Below are positions 8,267 through 14,995 of a stretch of 14,995 bases of DNA, one piece after another. A model generated the notes under the pieces. The model saw only the letters and a list, made by a program, of their open reading frames with translations. It was not told the origin of the DNA and did no database searches. This DNA comes from JBMONI01 sp049324575 (lineage in GTDB: Bacteria; Omnitrophota; Omnitrophia; Omnitrophales; Aquincolibacteriaceae), in contig JBMONI010000014.1 in the NCBI GenBank assembly GCA_049324575.1, forward strand, positions 1-14,995. The letters are read 5' to 3'. Position 1 is the first letter of the stretch. Each line of letters starts with the position of its first letter. A program made the position numbers and the translations under genes.

Positions 8267-9742
8267 CAGGACTATCAATATAAAGAATACGGGTATGTCA
8301 AAGGTGTAGCAGGGTGTATCGCCATTGTCGTAGGCTTGAAGAGTTGCTTCCTTGGACAGCTGATCCGTTTTGGTTTTGGAACGGAAGGGATCATTATGGG
8401 ATGTAACCTCCAGGAAGTAATGGTGCTCATCGTTAAGGAAAAAGAGCCGATCAAGCCAGGCGCTCGGGTGACGGCGACCCTAGAGCCCTTCAATATGCCT
8501 GTCGGAGAATGTATGCGGGGGAGGGTCGTCAATCCGCTGGGCGAGGCGATGGACGGTCTCGATCCGATCAAACCGGAAGATTTTATCCCGTACTTCAATA
8601 ATGCACCTGCAATCATGGACCGCGAAGGGCTCAGCCGTACGCTTGAAACCGGGGTCAAGCTTGTGGATACCATGCTGCCGCTTGGGCGTGGGCAACGATC
8701 TCTCGTTCTTGGCGATAAAATGACCGGGAAGACGACGATCTTGACCGACATGATCCTGAACCAAAAGGGCAAGAACATTATTTGTATTTACTGCGGTATT
8801 GCCAAGAACCGTTCACAGATATCCCAGGTCATCAATCTTTTCAAGGAACACGAAGCTTTTGAATATTCAACCGTGGTTTATGCTCCGGCCTCCAGCTCTC
8901 CGGGGCAGCAGTATCTCGCTCCTTATGCGGCGTGTTCCGTGGGGGAGTTCTGGATGTACCAGGGCAAGGATGTTTTCGTCGTTTTTGACGATTTCACAAA
9001 GCATGCGTGGGCCTATCGCGAACTTTCGTTGCTGATGCAGGTTCCGCCGGGCAGGGATTCGTATCCGGGGGATGTCTTTTATCTTCATTCGCGTATGATC
9101 GAACGCGCTGCGCAACTCGACCAAAAGCATAAAGGGGGTTCCATGACCTTTATTCCCGTGGTCGAGCTGCTTGAGGGGGATTTGACGGCTTATGTGCCAA
9201 CGAATCTTGTTTCTATGACCGATGGACAGATCTACTTAAGCGCGCCTCTTTTTAACGAAGGATTCCGCCCGGCGATCGATGTGGGGCTTTCCGTATCACG
9301 GGTCGGAAGTAAGGTCCAGTGGAAAGCGATGAAAGATGTTTCCAAGTCCCTTCGCTTGGAGTTCATCCAATACAAAGAATTGCTCAAGACAAGCAAATTG
9401 CAGGCGGGAGGACAGTCCGAGGAAGCCCGGGAAAAGCTAAGGGCCGGGAAAGTCCTTCAGGTCCTGTTGACTCAGCCTCCGAACAAGCCTTGGGATATGG
9501 TCACTCAGATTATTGTTTTCTATGCGAAAGAGGCTAATTTGCTCAAAGAATTCGAAATTGAAAAACAAGCGAAGCTTTTCGTGGAGAGGGTCGAAGATTA
9601 TGTAAAGGAGCAGGACCCGGGTATTTACAAACTGATCCGGGATAAAAAGGCTCTGGACGACGAGATCAAGCGGCGGATCGAAAAGGTCATGACGCCGCTT
9701 GTCAAGGAAGTCATCGAAAAGACCGCCCAAGAAGAGGAGTGA
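8264..9742 (+). CDS. atpA: F-type ATPase subunit alpha (N-terminally short)
   Basis: 492 residues, against about 500-513 in usual alpha subunits. It forms the non-catalytic nucleotide-binding half of the F1 hexamer. Visible signatures: P-loop GDKMTGKT at 150-157 (usual GDRQTGKT), FDDFTKHAWAYRELSLL at 241-257, PPGRDSYPGDVFYLHSR at 261-277, TDGQIYLS at 319-326, and SVSRVG with Arg346, the arginine finger completing the beta active site. The protein opens almost directly on the beta-barrel (VKGVAGCIAIVVGL); the roughly 20-residue N-terminal segment that binds delta in standard enzymes is missing. Paired with beta, gamma, b/delta and c genes just downstream, it is not a flagellar or type III export ATPase. 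It comes first among the ATPase genes, whereas alpha normally follows a, c, b and delta. It is coupled to the preceding gene, and its end overlaps the SD of the c gene. Confidence 0.95.
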   Translation: MQDYQYKEYGYVKGVAGCIAIVVGLKSCFLGQLIRFGFGTEGIIMGCNLQEVMVLIVKEKEPIKPGARVTATLEPFNMPVGECMRGRVVNPLGEAMDGLDPIKPEDFIPYFNNAPAIMDREGLSRTLETGVKLVDTMLPLGRGQRSLVLGDKMTGKTTILTDMILNQKGKNIICIYCGIAKNRSQISQVINLFKEHEAFEYSTVVYAPASSSPGQQYLAPYAACSVGEFWMYQGKDVFVVFDDFTKHAWAYRELSLLMQVPPGRDSYPGDVFYLHSRMIERAAQLDQKHKGGSMTFIPVVELLEGDLTAYVPTNLVSMTDGQIYLSAPLFNEGFRPAIDVGLSVSRVGSKVQWKAMKDVSKSLRLEFIQYKELLKTSKLQAGGQSEEAREKLRAGKVLQVLLTQPPNKPWDMVTQIIVFYAKEANLLKEFEIEKQAKLFVERVEDYVKEQDPGIYKLIRDKKALDDEIKRRIEKVMTPLVKEVIEKTAQEEE

Positions 9743-9746
9743 ACAC

Positions 9747-9971
9747 ATGCAGCAATTAGGGCTTGTGGTCGGGATCATGTTTTTTGCGGTCCTGGGCCCC
9801 GCGATCGTGATCGCCGTGATCGGATTTGCAACGATCAAGGCCTTGGGCAGGAATCCTTCGGCGGCGCCCAAGATCTATCTCGGGGTGATCCTGATGCTGG
9901 TTTTTGCCGAAGCGACATCGATCATCGCTCTAATGATCGTTTTTCAGCTTTTCAGTACCCAAAGTCAATAG
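9747..9971 (+). CDS. atpE: F-type ATPase subunit c (ring proteolipid)
   Basis: 74 residues, a usual length for the membrane rotor subunit that carries ions. ATG 9747 is chosen because AGGAG (9735-9739) lies seven bases before it; upstream in-frame codons would add a charged tail overlapping alpha. Two hydrophobic helices (about 5-33 and 43-69) flank the polar loop, here GRNPSAA (usual RQP). Glu55 in helix 2 (VFAEATSII) is the ion-binding carboxylate and sits exactly 20 residues after loop Arg35, as in Ilyobacter c. Compared with that sodium-binding c, the ligand positions Gln32, Ser66 and Tyr70 are Ile, Ala and Ile, so proton coupling is more likely than sodium. The helix-1 GxGxGxG motif is mostly replaced by Gly/Ala/Val, which could affect ring size. 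No a-subunit gene is nearby, so the partner half-channel must be encoded elsewhere if this ring translocates ions. Confidence 0.93.
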   Translation: MQQLGLVVGIMFFAVLGPAIVIAVIGFATIKALGRNPSAAPKIYLGVILMLVFAEATSIIALMIVFQLFSTQSQ

Positions 9972-9983
9972 GAGAGCAATCCC

Positions 9984-10730
9984 ATGTCATTTTTCCTGAT
10001 CGTTCAATTCGTCATTGTGATGACGATCGTCTTTGGCGCGGTGCTTTTCTTTTTGAAAAAGATCCTTTACAACGATACCCAAAGTGCCGTGAACCGGTTG
10101 GATCGTGTCTATCAGGATCTTTTATCGAAGCAGAAAGAACTTGCTCAGAAAATAGAGCAGGCCGAGAAAGAGTATAAACAGAAGAAGGAGGAGGCCGGGC
10201 AGATCGCGGAGAAAATGAAACAAGAGGCTATGGATGAAATTCGAAAAAAGGAGGATGAGATCGTTAAAGCTGCCAAGGTGGAGGCGGACGATATGGTGCA
10301 AAAAGCCCGTTCGTCGGTTGCAAAGATTCGCCGGGATGTGGAAAAAGAAGTCCGGATGGAAATGATCGATTTTGTGATGAAGCTGCTCAGCGATGGGATT
10401 AATGAACAAGTTCTCAAGGTGATGCACCAGGAAATGATCAAGGATTTTATCGGAAAAGAGAGCAGCCTCGATTTTTCCACAGTCCCTCTCGAACTGGGTA
10501 TGGCGACCGTAAAAACCCCTTTTCCATTGACCGCCGAAGAAAAGGAGAAGGTCAAAGCGATGATCGATCGAAAGCTGAAGAGGTCTCTAGAGATCCAGGA
10601 AGAAGAGGACAAAGGGCTGATTGCCGGGATTGCGCTCGGGTTCGGAACGCTGATCCTGGATGGGAGTTTTTCGCATGCGATCAATTCTGCTGGGCTCCAA
10701 CAAAAACGAAATATTGAGCTTGAGGCTTAG
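9984..10730 (+). CDS. atpF: F-type ATPase peripheral stalk: b subunit fused to delta C-terminal part
   Basis: 248 residues; ordinary b is about 156-170. Residues 1-28 are a membrane helix starting MSFFLIVQF. About 35-135 is a long charged coiled coil (KQKELAQKIEQAEKEYKQKK and on), followed by a typical b C-terminal helix (EVRMEMIDFVMKLLSDGI). From about 165 the sequence matches the C-terminal part of delta/OSCP: LTAEEKEKVKAMIDRKL, then EEDKGLIAGIALGFGTLILD and GSFSHAI. The delta N-terminal helical domain, which normally binds the alpha N-terminus, is absent. Extended b subunits occur in N-type ATPases, and b-delta fusions in mycobacteria carry a complete delta; the resemblance is known family biology, but an assignment to either group is not shown here. 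SD GGAGAG (9971-9976) is seven bases before the ATG and touches the c stop codon. It should hold F1 static against the rotor. Confidence 0.88.
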   Translation: MSFFLIVQFVIVMTIVFGAVLFFLKKILYNDTQSAVNRLDRVYQDLLSKQKELAQKIEQAEKEYKQKKEEAGQIAEKMKQEAMDEIRKKEDEIVKAAKVEADDMVQKARSSVAKIRRDVEKEVRMEMIDFVMKLLSDGINEQVLKVMHQEMIKDFIGKESSLDFSTVPLELGMATVKTPFPLTAEEKEKVKAMIDRKLKRSLEIQEEEDKGLIAGIALGFGTLILDGSFSHAINSAGLQQKRNIELEA

Positions 10731-10739
10731 GGGGATCGA

Positions 10740-11633
10740 GTGGGGGGGAAGACAGCCCGCATTAAGGGGGATCTGGACGATGTGGAAGCGCTGCTGGAGA
10801 TCCTCAATATTCTCAAGGATGTTTCATCCAATAAATTTTATGCATTCGTTAAAACCAAAACGGATTTTTCAAAATTCCTCGAGATATTCCTTTATTTCTT
10901 CGACATGCTCGAGCTGGTCGATACCGAGTGTCCGCTTATTCGCAATAGCAACCCCTCGCATGATCTCATGTTGGTGACCTCGGAGGCCGGTTTTATGTCA
11001 CAGTTAAACAGCCGGGTGTGTAATACGGCGCTCAAGGAAGCCCAAAGTTTTTCTGATGTCCGGATCGCTTGCGTCGGGCAACGCGGGGCCGAAAAGGCCA
11101 TCTCGCTCGGGCTGAAGGTCGAAAAGATTTTTAATATGGTGGAAGAGACCGGAAGATATGAAAGCGCTATGAAGATCCGCGATTATCTTGTCGAGCGGGT
11201 CATGAGCGGCCAGTCTGGGGGTTGCCGGATCGTGTATGTTTGGCCGAAAAGCTTCAACATCTTGAAGCCTCGCGTGGTAAAACTTCTGCCGGCTTCGGAG
11301 CTGTTGGGCCGGGAAGAGGATTTTCAATTTACCGAAGAAGAAAAAAAGACGATCTTGGCCAAAAGCCACTTCATTCGGGAATCCAAGATCGATTCGATCA
11401 TGAAGATCCTTGCCGATCTGTGGGTCTCGGCGAGGATCTTCGAGATCCTGACGGATACCAAGCTGGCCGAGGCGGCGACCCAAGCGCAGCAATTGGAGCA
11501 GGCCGTCGAATCCTTGGGGGGCGAAAAAAAATCTCTGACCCTTTCGTTCAAGAAAGCTTCGCGGGAAGAATTGAACAAGGCTATGCAGGAAGTCTTTACC
11601 TCGTCGAAGATGACGTCACGGAAAGGACGATAA
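10740..11633 (+). CDS. atpG: F-type ATPase subunit gamma (divergent)
   Basis: 297 residues (usual about 285-300). Gamma is the central shaft turned inside the alpha-beta hexamer. The N-terminal helix (RIKGDLDDVEALLEILNIL) corresponds to the usual opening helix, but the standard ITxAMxMVxxxK signature is hardly recognisable. The central fold is clearer: MLVTSEAGFMSQLNSRV at 77-93 matches the VTSDRGLCGGLN region with GFMSQLN in place of GLCGGLN; CVGQRG at 111-116 matches IGxKG; RIVYVWPKSF then VKLLPAS at 163-186 match the late Rossmann strands. The C-terminal helix has ARIFEILTDT and LSFKKASREELNKAMQEV, with a few extra charged residues (GGEKK) before the latter. GTG 10740 is chosen for its strong upstream AGGGGGA at 10729-10735, which overlaps the b/delta stop. 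It lies between b/delta and beta, and its stop is two bases from the beta ATG. Confidence 0.88.
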   Translation: MGGKTARIKGDLDDVEALLEILNILKDVSSNKFYAFVKTKTDFSKFLEIFLYFFDMLELVDTECPLIRNSNPSHDLMLVTSEAGFMSQLNSRVCNTALKEAQSFSDVRIACVGQRGAEKAISLGLKVEKIFNMVEETGRYESAMKIRDYLVERVMSGQSGGCRIVYVWPKSFNILKPRVVKLLPASELLGREEDFQFTEEEKKTILAKSHFIRESKIDSIMKILADLWVSARIFEILTDTKLAEAATQAQQLEQAVESLGGEKKSLTLSFKKASREELNKAMQEVFTSSKMTSRKGR

Positions 11634-11635
11634 GG

Positions 11636-13054
11636 ATGACGGAAAGTCCGACCAAGATCAAAGGGCCTTTGGGGACCGTGATCGGCGTGCGTGGTCCGGT
11701 GGTGGATGTCCGCTTTGATAAATTCCAAGATATGCCCGCAGTTTTTCATATTTTGGAAGGACAAACGATCGATAAGCAGCGGGTGGTTCTCCAGGTCGCT
11801 GAGCATTCGGGAGGGAACGATGTTCGCTGTATTTCGCTCAGTTCGACCATGAACCTTCAGCTCAACTCAAAAGTGGTCAATACGCAGCAGCCGGTTCATA
11901 TCGGGATCGGCGACCCTCTTTTTGGAAGGATCATCAATGTGTTCGGAGAACCCGTGGATAACCAAGGAGTGCTCACAGGGTGTTCCCTTCGCCCGATCCG
12001 TCGCCCTCCTCGCGATGAGGTTTTTAATATCAAAGATAAATATGCGGATGCGCCGGAACGTCTCGAAACCGGTATGAAATATATCGATCTTTTGTTTCCG
12101 CTGGTCAAGGGGTCTAAAACGGGGATCCTTGGTGGTGCGGGTTGCGGAAAAAGCGTTGTGATCCTTGAGCTTATCAATAATATCGTCAAAAAACATAGCG
12201 GTGCCTGCGTCTTTGTCGGGATCGGCGAGCGGATCCGCGAAGGGAACGATCTTTACTGCGAACTCAAAGATGCGAATTTACTTCCCAAAGTGAAGCTGGT
12301 CTTCGGTCAGATGAACGAACCGCCGGGTGCGCGTTATGAATGTGTCAATACCGGGATTTCGATTGCGGAAGACCTCGCCGAGAACAACAAAGACGTGCTC
12401 CTTTTCATGGATAATGTATTCCGATTTGTCCAGGGGGGAATGGAGATATCGACGCTTCTTGGGCGTGTGCCGGGAGAGTCGGGCTATCAGCCGACGCTAG
12501 CCTCCGAGGTCAATGCGGCGGAAGAGCGGATTCGGTCGGTGCCGGGAGGCGGTTCGATCACTTCCTTTCAGGCGGTGTACGTGCCGGCCGATGATATGAC
12601 CGACCCCTCAGTCGTCGCGATCTTCAGTTGTCTTGATGCGGCGATGTCTCTTTCTCGTGAGATTGCGCAGCGGGGCTATTTCCCCGCGATCGACGCCTTG
12701 AAAAGTTCATGCGCGAACCTCAACCCCCGGATCGTCGGGCAGCGGCATTACGATATCAGCCAAAAAATGATCGCTCTCTTTGCAAAACACGCCTCTTTGC
12801 GGCGTATCGTTCAAGTCGTTGGATTGGAAGAACTTCCCAAGGAAGATCAGAAGGACTATAAACGCGCCGAAAAGATCTTGAATTTTATGACCCAGCCGTT
12901 TCATGTTGCTGAGCCTTTTACCGGGAAGAAAGGTGAATATGTCCCGACGAAGGAAGCGCTCGATGACGTGGAAAGGATCATTAACGGCTATTTCGATAAG
13001 ATGGTGGCCTCGGAATTTTATTTGATCGGGCGCGCTCCGAAACGAAAGGATTAA
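11636..13054 (+). CDS. atpD: F-type ATPase subunit beta (catalytic)
   Basis: 472 residues (usual about 460-480). It binds and hydrolyses or makes ATP. Key sites: P-loop GGAGCGKS at 166-173 (usual GGAGVGKT, so Ser replaces Thr as magnesium ligand); catalytic Glu198 in GIGERIREGND; QMNEPPGAR at 225-233; Walker B LLFMD with Asp259 and Arg263; GSITSFQAVYVPADDMTDP at 306-324; and EELPKED at 398-404, the counterpart of the DELSEED lever touching gamma. The adenine-stacking Tyr of E. coli (331) corresponds to Phe349. A roughly ten-residue N-terminal extension (MTESPTKIKG) precedes the barrel. ATG 11636 is preferred because AAGGA (11623-11627) precedes it by eight bases; the open frame further upstream lies inside gamma. 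No epsilon gene follows, unlike in standard operons: the next gene starts one base after the stop. Confidence 0.95.
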   Translation: MTESPTKIKGPLGTVIGVRGPVVDVRFDKFQDMPAVFHILEGQTIDKQRVVLQVAEHSGGNDVRCISLSSTMNLQLNSKVVNTQQPVHIGIGDPLFGRIINVFGEPVDNQGVLTGCSLRPIRRPPRDEVFNIKDKYADAPERLETGMKYIDLLFPLVKGSKTGILGGAGCGKSVVILELINNIVKKHSGACVFVGIGERIREGNDLYCELKDANLLPKVKLVFGQMNEPPGARYECVNTGISIAEDLAENNKDVLLFMDNVFRFVQGGMEISTLLGRVPGESGYQPTLASEVNAAEERIRSVPGGGSITSFQAVYVPADDMTDPSVVAIFSCLDAAMSLSREIAQRGYFPAIDALKSSCANLNPRIVGQRHYDISQKMIALFAKHASLRRIVQVVGLEELPKEDQKDYKRAEKILNFMTQPFHVAEPFTGKKGEYVPTKEALDDVERIINGYFDKMVASEFYLIGRAPKRKD

Positions 13055-13055
13055 G

Positions 13056-14995
13056 ATGCAGAAAGCGGATCGAGTGACCTATCGTATCCTTTTAGGTTCC
13101 GGGATGATTCCTCAGGAAAAACTTGACCGGTTACAAGCCGAGGCGGATGAGCTCCATATCAGTCTAAGTTCTCAGATCGTCCGAAGCGGCGTGCTTCAGG
13201 AAAAAATGATGCTGGAACTTTTTGCGAACCAGTCCGGAAGCCGCTGTGTGGACATCAAAGAAATGGCGGTCGATGAGGCGCTGCTGAAGAACATCCCGGT
13301 CAAAGTGGTCTGGTATTATCGTTTTTTTCCGCTGGCGCTCAACAATCGCAAGCTTACGATTGCGGTTTCCCAGCCTTTCGATCTCCACACCTTGGACGAG
13401 ATCCGTTTCGGGCTTGGGTATGAAGTCGAGATGGTTTTTACTTCAGAAAAAGATATCGAGAATAAGCTCAAACAGCATTATGGGCTCGCGGCAGAAACGG
13501 TCGACCAGATTCTCAAGGGGAAACAAACCTTTGAGAAAAAGGTTCCCGGCGCCCAGGCCCATGAAATCGAAGAAGAGATCGAGAAACTTGCGGAAACCGC
13601 TTCGGTGGTGCAATTGGTCAATCAGATCATTCTGGATGCCTATCGTCGCCGCGCCAGTGATATCCACATCGAGCCTTATCGCGGAAAAGTCCGTCTTCGC
13701 TATCGGATCGACGGCAATCTTCAGGAAACGCGAGTCCCTCCGGAAATGAACCAATTTCTCATGCCGATCCTTACGCGGTTCAAGATCATGGCGAATCTGA
13801 ATATCGTCGAACGGCGTATGCCTCAGGACGGAAAAGCCCGGGTTAAAACACAAGACCAGCCACTGAATCTCCGTATCTCATCCATTCCAACTCCGCACGG
13901 TGAAAGTATCGTGGTCAGGATCCTTCCGACTAAAATGATCACCTCGCTTGAAGATCTCGGTTTCGACCGCGAGAACCTGAAGATCTTTCGAGAGCTTATT
14001 CGGAGGCCTTTCGGGATCATTTTTGTGACCGGACCTACGGGGAGCGGGAAAAGTACGACGTTGTATGCGGCCCTGCACGAGCTGAACGGGCCCAAGACAA
14101 AGATCGTGACCTTGGAGGATCCCATTGAGTATGAGATGGAGGATATTGTGCAGATGCAGGTTGCTCCGGAGATTGATCTGACTTTCGCAAGGGGGCTCCG
14201 GAGCATGTTGCGCCATGATCCCGATATCATGATGGTCGGAGAGGTGAGGGATTTTGAGACCGCCGATATCGCGATTCGTGTTTCCTTAACGGGCCATTTG
14301 ATCCTTTCGACGCTTCACACCAATGACGCATCCAGCGGGGTAACGCGCTTGCTGGACATAGGCGTTGAACCTTATCTGATTTCATCGAGCGTAAACGCTT
14401 TTATCGGCCAGCGTTTGGTGCGGCGTATCTGTCCGGCGTGCAAAGAAGAAGACCAGAGCTCACTGCAAGAGATCAAGGGATTGATCGCCAAGGACCTGAA
14501 GTTGAAGGATTTTGAAACGATCAAGATCTTCCGGGGGAAAGGATGCGAAGAGTGCCAGGGAACCGGTTACAGCGGACGTATTGCGGTCCACGAAGTGATG
14601 ATCCTCGACGATGAGATGCGTAGCCTGATCCTGAGGAAAACCCCAGCCGAGACCTTAAAGGTCAAAGCGATCAAAAAAGGGATGACGACGCTTCGGCAGG
14701 ATGCTTGGCGGAAAGTCATCGAGGGGATCACGACCGTTGAAGAAGTGTTGCAAGCGACCCCGGCGGATCACGGGCTGGGCGCAAGAGTTCCCAAGACCGA
14801 GAAGGTCGACAGCGCTGCTTTCTTGAGTCCGGAAAGCTTAGCTCGGGGAGAGCCTTCTAAGGAGCTGGACACCGGGGGAGGAGCCGACCGCCGAAAGTAT
14901 GTCCGGGTCGATATCGAACTTGGCGTGATTTTCCGGGCGATCGAAGCGGAGGGGAAAGGAGAGTCGATCGCGCCAGGTCCTGCGGGCGCTGTAGC
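13056..14995 (+). CDS. GspE/PilB-family secretion or pilus assembly ATPase with C-terminal PilZ-like start (3' partial)
   Basis: At least 646 residues, open to the window end. It is a hexameric cytoplasmic ATPase powering type IV pilus extension or type II secretion. Residues 1-143 resemble the MshEN/T2SSE N-terminal domain (SQIVRSGVLQEKMML, then LTIAVSQPFDLHTLDEIRF), though the Arg-Leu-Gly cyclic-di-GMP signature is degenerate. The N2 domain has SDIHIEPYRGKVRLRYRIDG at 201-220. Walker A GPTGSGKS lies at 326-333, the Asp box TLEDPIEYE at 352-360, Walker B MMVGEVRD at 392-399 and the His box STLHTNDA at 418-425. A tetracysteine zinc site uses Cys459, 462, 497 and 500. After the usual end near 568, a linker leads to DRRKYVRVDIELGVIFR at 611-627, like the opening RxxxR strand of a PilZ domain; the matching (D/N)xSxxG would lie beyond the edge. 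Start ATG 13056 has AAGGA (13046-13050), one base after the beta stop, implying co-transcription with the ATPase genes. Confidence 0.92.
   Translation, partial: MQKADRVTYRILLGSGMIPQEKLDRLQAEADELHISLSSQIVRSGVLQEKMMLELFANQSGSRCVDIKEMAVDEALLKNIPVKVVWYYRFFPLALNNRKLTIAVSQPFDLHTLDEIRFGLGYEVEMVFTSEKDIENKLKQHYGLAAETVDQILKGKQTFEKKVPGAQAHEIEEEIEKLAETASVVQLVNQIILDAYRRRASDIHIEPYRGKVRLRYRIDGNLQETRVPPEMNQFLMPILTRFKIMANLNIVERRMPQDGKARVKTQDQPLNLRISSIPTPHGESIVVRILPTKMITSLEDLGFDRENLKIFRELIRRPFGIIFVTGPTGSGKSTTLYAALHELNGPKTKIVTLEDPIEYEMEDIVQMQVAPEIDLTFARGLRSMLRHDPDIMMVGEVRDFETADIAIRVSLTGHLILSTLHTNDASSGVTRLLDIGVEPYLISSSVNAFIGQRLVRRICPACKEEDQSSLQEIKGLIAKDLKLKDFETIKIFRGKGCEECQGTGYSGRIAVHEVMILDDEMRSLILRKTPAETLKVKAIKKGMTTLRQDAWRKVIEGITTVEEVLQATPADHGLGARVPKTEKVDSAAFLSPESLARGEPSKELDTGGGADRRKYVRVDIELGVIFRAIEAEGKGESIAPGPAGAV

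Noticed and set aside
9699..9746. N-terminal extension of the c subunit
   Set aside because: It overlaps alpha, is strongly charged, lacks an SD, and a good SD precedes ATG 9747, which gives a normal c length.
11222..11635. N-terminal extension of beta by about 138 residues
   Set aside because: It is an out-of-frame reading of the gamma gene and resembles no beta sequence. ATG 11636 has its own SD and gives the normal length.
8264..13054. Flagellar or type III export ATPase, or V/A-type ATPase
   Set aside because: There are paired alpha and beta subunits with F-type motifs (DELSEED-like lever, GGAGxGK, SVSRVG), plus F-type gamma, b/delta and two-helix c genes.

Overview
The window reads as bacterial chromosome of roughly 50% GC. 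Every gene is on the + strand, the genes are tightly packed, and no RNA gene, insertion sequence or CRISPR array is visible. A signal-peptide protein and a GspE/PilB-type secretion ATPase point to a bacterium with a type IV pilus or type II secretion machine, probably with a Gram-negative envelope. A very large tandem-repeat protein beside a divergent F-type ATPase cluster recalls uncultured PVC-related lineages such as Candidatus Omnitrophota. That placement is an impression from gene style only.

Region 1 (1-6826) is one open reading frame entering from the left edge. It holds 163 consecutive units of a 13-residue repeat with consensus [VIML]-N-W-x-D-[LI]-x-x-[LM]-[ST]-x-x-G, followed by a non-repetitive, probably coiled-coil C-terminal part of about 150 residues. 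The 39-bp register is never broken from position 11 to 6367. Units near the left edge are nearly identical in blocks of three (117 bp), so amplification looks recent there. Elsewhere the units are old and diverged, with several cassettes in which the Asp of the motif is replaced by Gly, Asn, Ser or Ala.

Region 2 (6827-6914) is the only real intergenic gap. It is AT-rich and can fold so that the weak ribosome binding site of the next gene is paired.

Region 3 (6915-14995) looks like one operon: an exported single-pass membrane protein with a duplicated domain; F-type ATPase alpha; c; a b subunit fused to the C-terminal part of delta; gamma; beta; then a GspE/PilB ATPase whose C-terminus appears to run into a PilZ domain at the window edge. 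Junctions are 12 nt or less, or overlap. Subunit order is alpha-c-b/delta-gamma-beta rather than the usual a-c-b-delta-alpha-gamma-beta-epsilon. Subunits a and epsilon are not in the window. Alpha lacks the N-terminal segment that normally binds delta, and the delta part lacks its N-terminal domain, so the two losses match.

The ATPase genes keep their core catalytic motifs (both P-loops, the beta catalytic Glu, the alpha arginine finger, the c-ring Glu), so they should make a rotary ATPase. Whether it is the cell's ATP synthase with a and epsilon encoded elsewhere, or a specialised motor tied to a surface system (giant repeat protein, exported anchor protein, pilus ATPase), cannot be settled from this sequence.
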